A stretch of DNA of 64,000 nucleotides from the NCBI GenBank assembly GCA_002083365.1, contig LVWS01000033.1, positions 1-64,000 on the forward strand, in the 5' to 3' direction. Shown here piece by piece: positions 18,002-26,811 of the stretch. The stretch's first letter is position 1. Every line of letters begins with the position of its first letter. The notes below the pieces were generated by a model, which was given only the letters and a program-made list of their open reading frames with translations, ran no database searches and had not been told where the DNA came from. The position numbers and the translations under genes were made by a program. The DNA is from Nitrospira sp. SG-bin1. Its GTDB lineage: Bacteria > Nitrospirota > Nitrospiria > Nitrospirales > Nitrospiraceae.

Positions 18002-18337
18002 CTATTGCTTCAACATCGCCCGAACCGCTTGGTTGAGCGTCGGGACTTTGTTCTTCACGATGTCCCAGACGATTTCCGAATCCAGGCCGAAATACTCATG
18101 AATCAGAATGTCGCGAAGCCCGGCCATTTTCTTCCATTCCAGTGCCGGATGCTGGGTTCGGAGGTCCTCCGGGAGTTTCTTGACGGCCTCACCAATCACT
18201 TCGAGATTCCGGACCACCGCATCGAAAGTCTTTTCATCTTCAAGGAATGCAGCCTTAGAAAGGTTTTCTGTATAGGTCGCGATCTTCCGAGTCGCTTCAA
18301 GAATATCTTCCAGGTAGACCTTAGAATCCCGGGGCAT
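18002..18337 (-). CDS. hepT: HepT-like HEPN ribonuclease toxin
   Basis: 111 residues. It carries the RX4HXY motif R75-DILI-H80-E-Y82 of HepT (DUF86) RNases. In characterised MntA/HepT systems the antitoxin MntA adds AMP to the tyrosine of this motif and silences the toxin. The gene overlaps the 3' end of the mntA-like gene by 17 bases on the same strand, the usual order (antitoxin first). The whole active motif is intact. Confidence 0.9.
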   Translation of the reverse strand: MPRDSKVYLEDILEATRKIATYTENLSKAAFLEDEKTFDAVVRNLEVIGEAVKKLPEDLRTQHPALEWKKMAGLRDILIHEYFGLDSEIVWDIVKNKVPTLNQAVRAMLKQ

Positions 18338-18620
18338 AGACGGCTTCTCGTTGGATAATCGGCAGGAGGCGCGGCTTAATGGAACTCATCGTGACCAGGT
18401 CTACGCGTGACCGGAACAGGTCCTCAAGGAACATCTTCGTATCCATGTAGGCGTCGAAAGACTTCTCTGACAGTTCAACGACAAAATCGAGATCGCTCCC
18501 TGGCATGGCCTCGCCCCTGGCATAGGACCCAAACAGGCCAAGCCGGCGAACTCCCAACCTTCTGAGGATCGCTTGATTTTGCTCAATCAGCTTAAGGACT
18601 TCGTCGCGGCTTGTGGGCAT
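18321..18620 (-). CDS. mntA: MntA-like minimal nucleotidyltransferase antitoxin
   Basis: 99 residues of the minimal nucleotidyltransferase fold. The motif G31-S32-YARGEAMPGS-D43-L-D45 is the GSx10DxD active site that transfers AMP to HepT. It is the first gene of the two-gene toxin-antitoxin unit and overlaps hepT by 17 bases. The unit is apparently intact, unlike the neighbouring defence genes, and could stabilise the island. Confidence 0.9.
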   Translation of the reverse strand: MPTSRDEVLKLIEQNQAILRRLGVRRLGLFGSYARGEAMPGSDLDFVVELSEKSFDAYMDTKMFLEDLFRSRVDLVTMSSIKPRLLPIIQREAVYAPGF

Positions 18621-19417
18621 CGCGGGGGATTCCTTCCGGTTCGATCACGCTCGCATAAGATGCATGCAGCAGATTCTACAATCTGTCATCCGATGAGATC
18701 GCGGGTATTCTAGCACGAGGAAGAACAGGCGGCACAATCGGAACTTCTTTTCCGATCCATGTTCCGTACAGGGAGCGAGACCTCGAGCGAAAGCCGTAGG
18801 AGACGCTGATGGCGATCACCAACGGTGGTGCCGGAAGCCGAACCTACTAAGCAGCCTTCACATTACTCTGCAAGGAGATAGCCCAGTCGACAACCCTCTT
18901 ACGGCCTTCCATCACGAGGAGGCATCCCAAGCAGAAATCAATTCCTCATCTTTATACGTAATACAACGGTGGTGAATTGTGTGACAAAACCCTGCTGGAA
19001 TGGAAGGTAAGGCGCGGGAACGTATAGAACTTAATAGAATGCGATACCTTCTCAATATTTCAGCACATTAGGGGGAAACCGTTGCGATAGCGAGCACTTG
19101 TTAAGCCTCCAGCTATATCGGGGGAATAGGCGATGAACCGGTCTAGTACCCGAAACAACTCACCATCCATCCTGCCCTAAGCGGTCTTGGTGAACTTTAA
19201 TCGGCCTGCCGCAAGACCTGTGACGGGTCACAACGATGCCGTTGCGATGGTGATTCGCCGGACCAACGCCGGTCTGTTTTGAATTGGAGTGACGAACACC
19301 CATGTGTTATCAGTGTAGGACCCCTGATGTGGCGGACGTGGGCCACTTCCCACAATAATCGCCACATCATGGAATGATGTCCTGAGACCTAAGACGACTT
19401 GTTGTGGAGACATCGCG
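18621..19417. other. Intergenic region without a recognisable gene
   Basis: About 800 bases with only short, unsupported reading frames on either strand and no clear hairpin terminator or RNA gene. It is probably eroded island sequence. Confidence 0.5.
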
Positions 19418-19588
19418 ATGCCCAAAGCCCGCAGCGCCGGCCAGTGTGATCGATGCGAAGCCGAAGATCGAGTCAGGATGACCTTCATGACGTGCAACCG
19501 CTGCCGTCGGTATTTCTGTAGTGAGCACGGAACCTTGGAATTGGACCAATGCGAGGTGTGCATCGAAGGCGCCGAAGAGACGGAATAG
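19418..19588 (+). CDS. Small cross-brace zinc-finger-like protein (56 residues)
   Basis: A 56-residue protein with eight evenly placed zinc-ligand candidates: C10 and C13, C26 and C29, C34 and H37, C45 and C48. The pattern CxxC-x12-CxxC-x4-CxxH-x7-CxxC would bind two zinc ions in a cross-brace, as in B-box/AN1-like fingers. ATG 19418 has GTGGAGA upstream. The tail is acidic (EGAEETE). It lies alone inside the island near its right end. The pattern is too regular for chance. The function is unknown; a nucleic-acid-binding or protein-binding adaptor is possible. Confidence 0.6.
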   Translation: MPKARSAGQCDRCEAEDRVRMTFMTCNRCRRYFCSEHGTLELDQCEVCIEGAEETE

Positions 19589-19828
19589 CGCATGATCAAC
19601 AATTGGATCGAACCGGTAAACAGATATCGGGAATTTTTTGACTGTATCCGGCTATCCGTCATCACGCTCATTCGCATGCCCTTGGTCGCGCCCGTGAGCC
19701 GTCACTCCAATGCTTGAATCTCTCCGGCACGCTGGTTCCGGCTCTGCCTCCTGTTTCTTCAGTGACTTGTACGGTGCCTCGCCTCCGCGCGGCAGAGAGT
19801 CATCTTCACGTCACCCAAAGAGAAAACA

Positions 19829-20089
19829 CCATGGCGACCAACCACTCATCCAAACGACCCGCGACGACGCGTTGCGATGTGGGAACTTCAAGGCGACGAT
19901 TTGGCAGAATGTGAGCGAAAGAGACCATTTTTCGCAAAGACCTTCTCCCGATCGTTCAAGGATCAGTCCGGTGTCTGGCGCAACGGCATCTCGTTGGGTG
20001 TCAACGACCTGGAGTCACTCGTCACCGTGGCTGGTGAGGTCAAGGAATGGAATGGATGGTCGCCTGCTCTTGTAATCAGCAGGCCGTAG
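19829..20089 (+). pseudogene. Decayed small gene of the 'FSRSFKDQSG' type
   Basis: Three frames carry consecutive pieces of what reads as one short protein: MATNHSSKRPATTR (from 19829), then CGNFKATIWQNVSER in the next frame, then PFFAKTFSRSFKDQSG and WRNGISLGVNDLESLVTVAGEV with a stop at 20087-20089. At least two indels separate them (near 19876 and 19925). I recognise the K-A-T-I-W-Q-N ... F-K-D ... D-L-E-x-L order as a common family of small proteins of unknown function. A further fragment lies at 24678-24791. Confidence 0.55.
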
Positions 20090-20281
20090 GCTCGACACTA
20101 TACTGCCCACCAACATCAACGATTCCAACGCTATTTCTTCGCGCTACCGACCAGTGTCAACACCATCTAGATGAGGCAGTCTTTTTCTCTCCTGCCTTCG
20201 GCATATTGTGTGCTCGGCTTCCCTGGCATGGCCAGCCCAGGCATGGAGAACAAATCCAACCTAGAATTTCCTGCCTTCTGA

Positions 20282-20310
20282 GCCTGGGTTCGAATCCCAT
20301 TGGCTCACCA
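20282..20310 (+). repeat. Degenerate tRNA 3'-end copy (candidate right attachment site)
   Basis: This stretch repeats the T arm and acceptor end of tRNA-Lys (11202-11229): both contain CCTGGGTTCGA, then TCCCA, then GGCTCACCA, with a short divergent segment between. There is no D or anticodon arm upstream, so it is not a working tRNA. It marks the probable right border of the island that starts at tRNA-Lys. Confidence 0.6.
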
Positions 20311-20345
20311 AGGTGATAAAGGGGATGACCGTCGAGCCGACTTCA

Positions 20346-20361
20346 CTAGGGATTCCCCTAG
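20346..20361. promoter_or_regulatory. Palindromic operator-like site CTAGGG-N4-CCCTAG
   Basis: CTAGGGATTCCCCTAG, 46 bases before the hybrid kinase start at 20408. The same arms and spacing occur at 45588-45603 before kaiC. The match at two clock/kinase loci suggests a shared transcription factor; none is assigned. Confidence 0.5.
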
Positions 20362-20407
20362 CTGCTGTCTTGGGACAATACAGTAGAGTGCCTCCCTCGC
20401 TTCACCG

Positions 20408-22951
20408 ATGAAGACATCCAAGCCCATTCTCTATCAATTGCCCTTTCTGATCACGGCGATCGCGGTGGTGATCGTGGTCACTTGGCTGGCGGCCTGGCAG
20501 TATGTCCAACAGTCGCTCATCCGGACAGCGGGGGAGGCGCTCAGCTTGGGAGCGGCTGAGATCGCCTCAAAATTCGACCGGATGATCTTTGAACGTTATG
20601 ATGATTTACGTGTGATGGCGGTCGCCTTTTCGAACCACATGAAAGACGACACGGCATTCGTGCAGCGCTACCTTGAGACGGCACGGGACGCCTATCAAAC
20701 GTATCATTGGGTCGCGGTGGCGGACAGCGAAGGACGCTTGACGGGCTCGACGTCCCTTCAATCGCCGCAGGGCACGGACGTCAGCGGAACTTCCTGGTTT
20801 CAGGAAATCCGCTCACGAGCGGTGGCCGGACAGGAGGCAACGCTGCTGGGAGGAGTAGACGCCTTCCTGACCGAGGAAGGCGCGCCCGATGCGATTGCCA
20901 TCTCGCGAGCCATCTATGATTCGCGCGGAACCTTTGCCGGCGTGGTCACGAGCCGCATCACCCTCACGGTCTTGGAAGCTATTGTCGTGGAGAAGCTTCC
21001 CTCTTTGCTTACCAAGAATTCCATGCTGACGGACATTGAGTACCAGATCATCGCCGAGGATGGCGTCGCTTACATCGACAGCGACTTGGCTCATAAGGGC
21101 CGGGCTAACTTCTCCACGCTGAAACTGCAGTCGCTGGAACGGGCCGGCCACGGACAGGCGGGTTATGTAGAAGAATTGCACCTGCGCCGGCATATTCCCG
21201 TCATTACCGGGTACAGCGCCACCAGGGGATGGGGCCAGTCCGAGGGGTTCCGATGGACGGTGCTGGTGCGCATTCCCACGGCGTCGTTGGTGCAGCCCGT
21301 TCAATGGTTTCACCTCAAGGTCGCGGTGATAGGCATCGTCATCATTGTGCCGATATTCTACCTTCTCATCTGGCTGCAAGGACGCTTGCGGAAGGAATGG
21401 CAGTTCGCCCAGGTAGAACGGCTTCGCGCTACGGCGGCCGAGGCGCAGTATCATTTATTGCTGCAGACGACGGACCAGGGCATTTTTGGCGTGAACCACA
21501 AAGGCCGCTGCTCCTTCATCAACCGGTCAGCGGCCCAGATGCTGGGCTATGCGCCCGATGACCTTCTGGGAAGTCTTTTCCACGACCGCGTACACCCTGA
21601 GGGGGACGGATTGTGTGGCTCTCAGTGCGTGCTGGAAGAGGCCGTTTCACATGGAAAATACACACGACTCGCCGAGCAGGTGTTCCGGCGCAAAGATGGC
21701 ACCTTGTTAGAGCTCGAATGTTCGGCCTTTCCTCTCACCGAAGCCGCCAACACCACCGATTTCGTGTTCACTCTGATGGACATTACTGAGCGAAAGCAGC
21801 GGACCACGGAGCTCCTGCAGTATCAAAGACGTCTGCAGTCGCTTGCGACACAGTTACGCAAGGCGGATGAGCTGGTCCGCCAACGTCTTGCGACAGAGTT
21901 GCACGACAACCTCGCGCAGACGCTCGCCCTCTGCCGGATGAAGCTGGTGGCCCTGTCGAACGCCGCGCCGCCGTCCGTTGCCGCCGGCATCGCGCCAGTC
22001 ACGGAGCTGCTCAAGGAAGCGTTGACAGTCACTCGAAACTTGATGAGTGATTTACGGCCGCCGACGCTCGGCGGTGATGAGGATCTCGCTGCGGCAGTTC
22101 AGTGGGTAGCAGCCAAGCTCCAGCGCCATGGACTAACCGTGCGGGTCGTGGACGACGGCAGGCGAAAGCTGTTGGACCCCGATGTCTTACGCATCGCGCA
22201 TCAGTCCCTCCATGAGCTGCTCTTCAATGTTCTGAAACACGCCGATGTAACCGAAGCGACCGTCCGGATGCGCCGAATCGGCCATCATCTTGTCATTCAA
22301 GTCAAGGACCGTGGCATCGGTTTTAAAGTGGAGGGCCCGCAAGCACCCACGCAAGAGAGCGGGTTCGGTCTGTTTAATCTGCGCGAGCAACTACGCGCGA
22401 TCAAGGGGCACATCCGTGTCTCGTCCCTCCCTGATCGTGGGTCTCGTGTGGTGATAGTGTTGCCGTTGCGGCGACTCTCGAGTGCCACGACGCAGGTCGG
22501 CCGTCAGGTGGTCCGTGCCTCCGCCGCACTGGATGTCGGCAGCGGGGAAGCCAGCCCTATCAAGGTTCGGATTCTTTTGGTCGATGATCATCAAATCATG
22601 CGGCAAGGCCTCCGCAGCATGCTCGAGACCGAACCGGGATTCGAGGTCGCGGCCGAAGCGATGGACGGCGAAATCGCCGTTGAGCTCGCCGCGTCCCTTC
22701 ATCCCGACGTTATCCTGATGGACATCAACATGCCGAAACTCAACGGCGTGGAAGCAACGCGTCGCATCAAGCATCGGTTCCCAGGCATTACGGTGATAGG
22801 TCTATCGATGCACGAGGATCCGAAGCTGGAGCAATTGATGTACGAAGCCGGCGCCTCCGCCTACCTGTCGAAAGGCACGGCGTCTACTACCGTTTGTGAC
22901 ACGATCCGACAGCTTCGGAGTGGGGATCGCATTCCGGAGACCATCCCATGA
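20408..22951 (+). CDS. Hybrid sensor histidine kinase (extracytoplasmic Cache-like, PAS, HisKA_3, receiver)
   Basis: 847 residues. A membrane segment at ~12-32, a large periplasmic region (~35-300) with Cache-like sequence (WVAVADSEGRLTGS, GGVDAFL), a second membrane segment at ~303-325, a PAS domain (~345-465, ending FTLMDITERKQ), then a NarX/DesK-type dimerisation domain with phospho-acceptor His in LATELHDNLAQTL, an ATPase domain (HELLFNVLKHA, DRGIGF, GFGLFNLREQL) and a C-terminal receiver (VDDHQIMRQG, phospho-Asp in VILMDINMPKLNG, K in YLSKGT). There is no DNA-binding domain after the receiver, so output needs a partner. A relative of the same design closes the kai operon (48214-51144). 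Confidence 0.9.
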   Translation: MKTSKPILYQLPFLITAIAVVIVVTWLAAWQYVQQSLIRTAGEALSLGAAEIASKFDRMIFERYDDLRVMAVAFSNHMKDDTAFVQRYLETARDAYQTYHWVAVADSEGRLTGSTSLQSPQGTDVSGTSWFQEIRSRAVAGQEATLLGGVDAFLTEEGAPDAIAISRAIYDSRGTFAGVVTSRITLTVLEAIVVEKLPSLLTKNSMLTDIEYQIIAEDGVAYIDSDLAHKGRANFSTLKLQSLERAGHGQAGYVEELHLRRHIPVITGYSATRGWGQSEGFRWTVLVRIPTASLVQPVQWFHLKVAVIGIVIIVPIFYLLIWLQGRLRKEWQFAQVERLRATAAEAQYHLLLQTTDQGIFGVNHKGRCSFINRSAAQMLGYAPDDLLGSLFHDRVHPEGDGLCGSQCVLEEAVSHGKYTRLAEQVFRRKDGTLLELECSAFPLTEAANTTDFVFTLMDITERKQRTTELLQYQRRLQSLATQLRKADELVRQRLATELHDNLAQTLALCRMKLVALSNAAPPSVAAGIAPVTELLKEALTVTRNLMSDLRPPTLGGDEDLAAAVQWVAAKLQRHGLTVRVVDDGRRKLLDPDVLRIAHQSLHELLFNVLKHADVTEATVRMRRIGHHLVIQVKDRGIGFKVEGPQAPTQESGFGLFNLREQLRAIKGHIRVSSLPDRGSRVVIVLPLRRLSSATTQVGRQVVRASAALDVGSGEASPIKVRILLVDDHQIMRQGLRSMLETEPGFEVAAEAMDGEIAVELAASLHPDVILMDINMPKLNGVEATRRIKHRFPGITVIGLSMHEDPKLEQLMYEAGASAYLSKGTASTTVCDTIRQLRSGDRIPETIP

Positions 22952-23317
22952 ACCGACATCGACTTTTGCTAGACTCGCACGGCAGACCAGATACCCGGCT
23001 CTCGCGGAGAGAAGCGACCCGAAGAGAATACCAATGCGCTCATCGAAGTCATTCGGCTTTTACGGGTCTGATGAGTCTGCGTCCATAGTTCGCTCCATTG
23101 ACAGGACCTGGGTAAACCTATAGGCTCACCGCATGACGTATTGAGCTACGCTGACTATCCCATCTCTCGCGCCGTCCTTCTCATGCCTCCTGGCGCGTCT
23201 GATTTCCCCGGGTCTTCGCCGCTTCTACGCCTGTATCTCCATCATTGGCTCTCCGCCAAGACGCCGAACGTGTCTTGGCCGAGGGGTGGAGGCCTCACAT
23301 TTCACCAAGGAGCCCAT
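22952..23317. other. Intergenic region without a recognisable gene
   Basis: No convincing coding frame or RNA. A short stretch near 23107-23130 (CCTGGGT ... GGCTCACC) faintly resembles a tRNA 3' end. Confidence 0.4.
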
Positions 23318-23560
23318 ATGAATAAGGAACAGTTCGGACAATTCTGGGAGCAGCTCAAGACGCCGCTCAAGGCCAAGTGGGTGAGAATCACCGAGGAGGA
23401 CCTCGTGGAAATCAAAGGAAACCTCGATGTGTTCGGTGCCGTCCTCCAGAAACGCTACGGCGAGCTTCAGACGGATGAAGTGGCGGCATGGGCCAACCGG
23501 CGCTACTGCCATTGGTCGGGGAACTACCTCGGTTATAAGGAAGAGGCTCCGGCGCTGTAG
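23318..23560 (+). CDS. CsbD-family stress protein
   Basis: 80 residues, starting at ATG 23318 with AAGGAG upstream. It matches the small CsbD fold: FWEQLKTPLKAKW, then ITEEDLVEIKGN and an aromatic C-terminal segment YCHWSGNYLGYKE. CsbD-like proteins are abundant general-stress proteins without a known biochemical activity. It is followed after 52 bases by another small gene. Confidence 0.8.
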   Translation: MNKEQFGQFWEQLKTPLKAKWVRITEEDLVEIKGNLDVFGAVLQKRYGELQTDEVAAWANRRYCHWSGNYLGYKEEAPAL

Positions 23561-23612
23561 GTCGATCGTCATTCAGCCGACGAGGAACGCGACGAAGACA
23601 AAGGGAGCGAAT

Positions 23613-23966
23613 ATGAAGCGAATCGTGATCAACAGAAGCTATGATAAATTTTGCGTCAGCCATAAGGCACTGGTCCGGCTACGCGAATTGGGGCAACGGG
23701 AGGCGCTGGAGGAAGTGGATTCCGGAGCCTATTGGCCTCAAGCTGCGGGCCCGCGGGAGCCGAGCTTGAACCAATATGGCAAACTTATTCCGCGTGATGA
23801 TGAGCACCTCGTTCGAGTGGTGGAGGAACTTGGGGAAGCGGCCGATGGACATGCCGCCAGCCTCAGAATCGTCACAATTCCAGACGACGTGAACTGGGTG
23901 ATTACCAAGACCGAGGGTATCGAGCAGGTGAGTGAAGCTCATCGCACATGGGGAGGAACGATGTAG
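23613..23966 (+). CDS. Conserved small protein of unknown function ('IVIN' family)
   Basis: 117 residues from ATG 23613 with AGGGAG upstream. It begins KRIVINRSYDKFCVS, which resembles a widespread family starting K-I-V-I-N-x-C-Y-G-G-F-x-L-S. Later segments LIPRDDEHLVRVVEELGEAADG and LRIVTIPDDVNWVITKTEGIEQV fit the family's acidic helix and strand. No catalytic motif is known to me. It lies downstream of CsbD on the same strand. Confidence 0.6.
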   Translation: MKRIVINRSYDKFCVSHKALVRLRELGQREALEEVDSGAYWPQAAGPREPSLNQYGKLIPRDDEHLVRVVEELGEAADGHAASLRIVTIPDDVNWVITKTEGIEQVSEAHRTWGGTM

Positions 23967-24069
23967 AATTCTACGATGCAGGAGCTTCTCCTGATGAATG
24001 GGGAGACCGGGGACCCGAAGGGATGCTTCAATCAAAGCGCCCCTTCGGGATTCCGGTAGAGGTTGTGAA

Positions 24070-24393
24070 TTAATAGCGATTGCGTCCACCGCTGGACCGT
24101 CCGCCCCCACCTCCAGGCCTTCCGCCGCCCCCGCCAAAACGCGGTTCCATCGGCTTGGCCTCATTGACCGTGAGTGATCGTCCATCCATCTGCGAGCCGT
24201 TTAACGCTGTGATCGCCGCCTTCGCTTCTTCCGTGGTCGACATTTCGACAAAGCCAAAGCCGCGAGGTTGGCCGGTGAATTTGTCCGTGATCAAGCGGGC
24301 CGATTCTACGGTGCCATGCTCGGCAAACAAGGTGGTGAGTTGCGATTCCGTTACCGCATATGGCAACCCGCCGACATACAGTTTTGTACCCAT
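24070..24393 (-). CDS. RNA-binding protein with one RRM domain and Gly-rich tail
   Basis: 107 residues. RNP-2 is KLYVGGLPY near the start and RNP-1 is RGFGFVEM near residue 45, the two aromatic-rich motifs of RRM domains. The last ~25 residues are glycine/arginine-rich (RFGGGGG, GGRSSGGRNRY), as in cyanobacterial and proteobacterial cold-inducible Rbp proteins. ATG 24393 has a strong AGGAGG at the right distance; the upstream in-frame reading is discarded. It is probably a cold- or stress-induced RNA chaperone. Confidence 0.92.
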   Translation of the reverse strand: MGTKLYVGGLPYAVTESQLTTLFAEHGTVESARLITDKFTGQPRGFGFVEMSTTEEAKAAITALNGSQMDGRSLTVNEAKPMEPRFGGGGGRPGGGGGRSSGGRNRY

Positions 24394-24677
24394 GAGGTCC
24401 TCCTTGGGGGAATGACATTGTCCATGACGCGAGAGGACTTCAGAGAGGAAGGAGAGGGCCAAAGACGTAGTTGGTGAACGGCTCAGGTCAGGCTTCCGAT
24501 CAGATTCTCGGTAGGAACAACATCGGTGGTAGGCCGTTGGATGCTCGTTTCATCGAGGCCCTTCGCGATGAAACAGCGTCATCCTATCAGGTGTATACGG
24601 GAATAGCTACTCTGTCGCATCGGGCCGGTCAGATATGGTGCGTCCCTTCTGCACGAAGTTGCGGAGGATGCCTGGTG

Positions 24678-24791
24678 GGCAATCGTCAAACTTTTTCGCG
24701 GCTGTTCAAGGATCAGTCCCCCATGGCGCATGGGGACATCCTTGAATCTCAACGTCTCGATGTGCTCATGTCGCTTGAGGCAAAAGAGTAG
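24678..24791 (+). pseudogene. Fragment of the 'FSRxFKDQS' small-protein family
   Basis: Reads QTFSRLFKDQSPMAHGDILE then SQRLDVLMSLEAKE to a stop at 24789-24791. It shares FSR-x-FKDQS with the decayed gene at 19829-20089. No start or upstream half is recognisable, so this is a remnant. Confidence 0.45.
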
Positions 24792-24815
24792 GAATCTCGC
24801 TCATACACCGAGGCG

Positions 24816-25109
24816 CTAAGCGGTTTTCCTGGGAAGCTTCCGGCCCTCCGGAGATTTCTCCGAGAGAAGTGCCGTAACCGTCCGGTTGCTGTGCATTGCT
24901 AGAAGATTATTGGACAAGTCGTCGAGTGCAATCAGCACTTCCCCGACGATTTGGCGGAGTTCTCGTTCCGAATATCGCAGCGGAATAAGTCGCCGCCGCT
25001 GCCACCCCCGCAGAAAGTACGTCCCCCGGATCCGCGTATAGGGCCGCTCACACCCCATCACCAGTTCCCTTCCTTGATTGTCTTCGAGTATGAACCCTTT
25101 TACATTCAT
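24816..25109 (-). CDS. Hypothetical protein (97 residues)
   Basis: 97 residues from ATG 25109, preceded by AAGGAGAG. The N-terminal half is basic and aromatic (RIRGTYFLRGWQRRRLIPLRY), followed by an acidic helix (SERELRQIVGEVLIALDDLSNN). No family is recognised. Good ribosome site and balanced composition support it as real. Confidence 0.5.
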   Translation of the reverse strand: MNVKGFILEDNQGRELVMGCERPYTRIRGTYFLRGWQRRRLIPLRYSERELRQIVGEVLIALDDLSNNLLAMHSNRTVTALLSEKSPEGRKLPRKTA

Positions 25110-25300
25110 GCTGGCTCTCTCCTTTCTCCGAGATACGTCTATTAATGCTTACCCAGTCTCTCTTTCGAGCTGAAGGCTGGCATGGCTGTTCTCGCCCCGG
25201 TACATGGAGGGCAAGCCTTCGCGTCGGACCTCATGATTACCCGGCCGCCCATCCTCTTCCGGCGGATGCACTCGACGGATGAATGCAGCGTTCGAACTCG

Positions 25301-25543
25301 TCACGAAGGTATCGTCGGAAGACCGGGTCGCCGCAGAGAGGCCAAGACGATCGACACATGACCGACTTCGGTCCACGACAGCGCCGCAAGTTCCTGTTCG
25401 GCGCTGCAAGATTGGAGCAGTAAAAGTACACCAAGAAAGAGCGCCATGATGCCGGGCCAGATGATCGAGAGCGTGCCGAGAACCAGGACGAGTGTAATCC
25501 CCGCCAATGTCTGCTGAACGAACGGGCTCTTGACCGTGAGCAT
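25301..25543 (-). CDS. Small membrane protein
   Basis: 80 residues from ATG 25543 with AGGGAGGAC upstream. Two adjacent hydrophobic segments (residues ~10-45: TLAGITLVLVLGTLSIIWPG, then IMALFLGVLLLLQS) form a hairpin, followed by a polar tail that may be out of frame after ~residue 50. No function is known. It may be a 3'-damaged version of a slightly longer protein. Confidence 0.45.
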   Translation of the reverse strand: MLTVKSPFVQQTLAGITLVLVLGTLSIIWPGIMALFLGVLLLLQSCSAEQELAALSWTEVGHVSIVLASLRRPGLPTIPS

Positions 25544-25776
25544 AAGGTCCTCCCTCGTGTATCCTCACCGGAAAGACATACCGACTCGTGATGGATGAGT
25601 CACACGGCTCTTCCAAATAAGGCATCATGACCGGCGTACCTGTTCGCAATATCGTCTCTATGAGAGCGACTCGACAGTGCGTTCTCACGCAAAGTCCATA
25701 CCTTGGAAGAGTCAGCGAAGGTTGCCTAAATTTCGATGGATTATCACGCCATTCTTTGAGCAGGAGCACCAGAAGG

Positions 25777-25813
25777 CGAATCTCTTTCGATTCAGTGAAT
25801 CGAAAGAGATTCG
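25777..25813. repeat. Perfect 37-bp palindrome
   Basis: CGAATCTCTTTCGATTCA (25777-25794), a single G, then its exact complement TGAATCGAAAGAGATTCG (25796-25813). No T-run follows on either strand. It lies in a stretch without genes (25544-26057), so it is a cruciform-forming repeat or operator rather than an obvious terminator. Confidence 0.75.
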
Positions 25814-26057
25814 GAAAGCGTGTCACCGGTTGGGTTCACATCCAGTTGTATACAAAAAAGAGCTCCGATCGAAGGTGCACTTGGTCTCATTCCTGTTCTC
25901 AGGCTTCCGCTGTGTCTGACTGCCGACAACTGGAGTCGACCCCCGCCGATACCCGAAAGGCACATCCGCCGTGCCGGATGTGTCACTTCAAGGAAGAAAC
26001 ACGATGGCGACACCAACCCCATGTAAACGAACGGCCACCACACTCGATGGCAACGTG

Positions 26058-26468
26058 TTACCGAGATTTCCGAAAAGGAAGCACTCGAGCGGGAGATCTC
26101 AACGCCGACTTCAGAACCGTCTGGACTTTTTTTGCCGTCACCTGGAGATCATCCAGCTTCGTCGCGACAGGTTCTATGAGATAATCCATCTGTTCAAGAG
26201 CGTGTTGAGATCTGGCCAAGTTGGCCTTCGACTGCTTTAGTTCCTTTTCGAGTACGCGGGCTGCTCCCTCTCTCTTCGAAGAATCCTTGTTTGACAGTGG
26301 CAATCGAGTTACCGACAACACGAGTTGCACCTCGTAGAGGGCTTTGTAAAGAGCCGAACGTTCCGCCTCGATCCGCTTCTGCCGAGGCGCCCGTCTGACA
26401 AAGGCTTCTGCGGTCTTCATCAGGCGCAGGCAGGCTTCCCGTACATCATGCTTATCTTGTCGCGTCAT
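26058..26468 (-). CDS. Hypothetical coiled-coil protein
   Basis: 136 residues, starting at ATG 26468 behind AGAGGGG. Highly charged and almost entirely helical (RVLEKELKQSKANLARSQHA, LDDLQVTAKKVQTVL), with no membrane segment or known motif. Probably a cytosolic coiled-coil protein. No neighbour suggests a role. Confidence 0.5.
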   Translation of the reverse strand: MTRQDKHDVREACLRLMKTAEAFVRRAPRQKRIEAERSALYKALYEVQLVLSVTRLPLSNKDSSKREGAARVLEKELKQSKANLARSQHALEQMDYLIEPVATKLDDLQVTAKKVQTVLKSALRSPARVLPFRKSR

Positions 26469-26811
26469 CCGGACCCCTCTTGATACCAATTGGTTGTACG
26501 GTGGTGACTGTTTTCTTGCCTAACCACTACGCCGATTTCCGCTAAAGCCCACTGGGAAAGGCTCTAGGACCCATCCGGGCGGCGACCATCCGTCCGCTTC
26601 ATGTGACCGAGATCTCCTCCACCACCTTCTTCCAATCTTCTCTTTGATGGAAGATCCCGCCAGGATGCGCGTTACTGAAGTCGCTGATCAACCGTACGAC
26701 CCGTTTCAGAACCCATCGGATGATGTGTGATATCTGTGATATCGTGATGTCATGGTCCCGCTCTGTAAGTCGTGAGATGAGTGGATCGGATCAAAGGAAA
26801 CGGCATAGCTT
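26469..26811. other. Intergenic region without a recognisable gene
   Basis: About 340 bases between divergent genes. Contains short direct GATATC/TGTGATATC repeats (about 26726-26745) that may be an operator. No coding frame is supported. Confidence 0.35.

Noticed and set aside
11155..20310. Complete prophage or conjugative element
   Set aside because: No integrase, capsid, replication or transfer genes are present between the tRNA and its copy.
23107..23130. Possible second tRNA 3'-end copy (CCTGGGT ... GGCTCACC)
   Set aside because: Only the two ends match and the interior differs, with several missing bases; chance similarity cannot be excluded.
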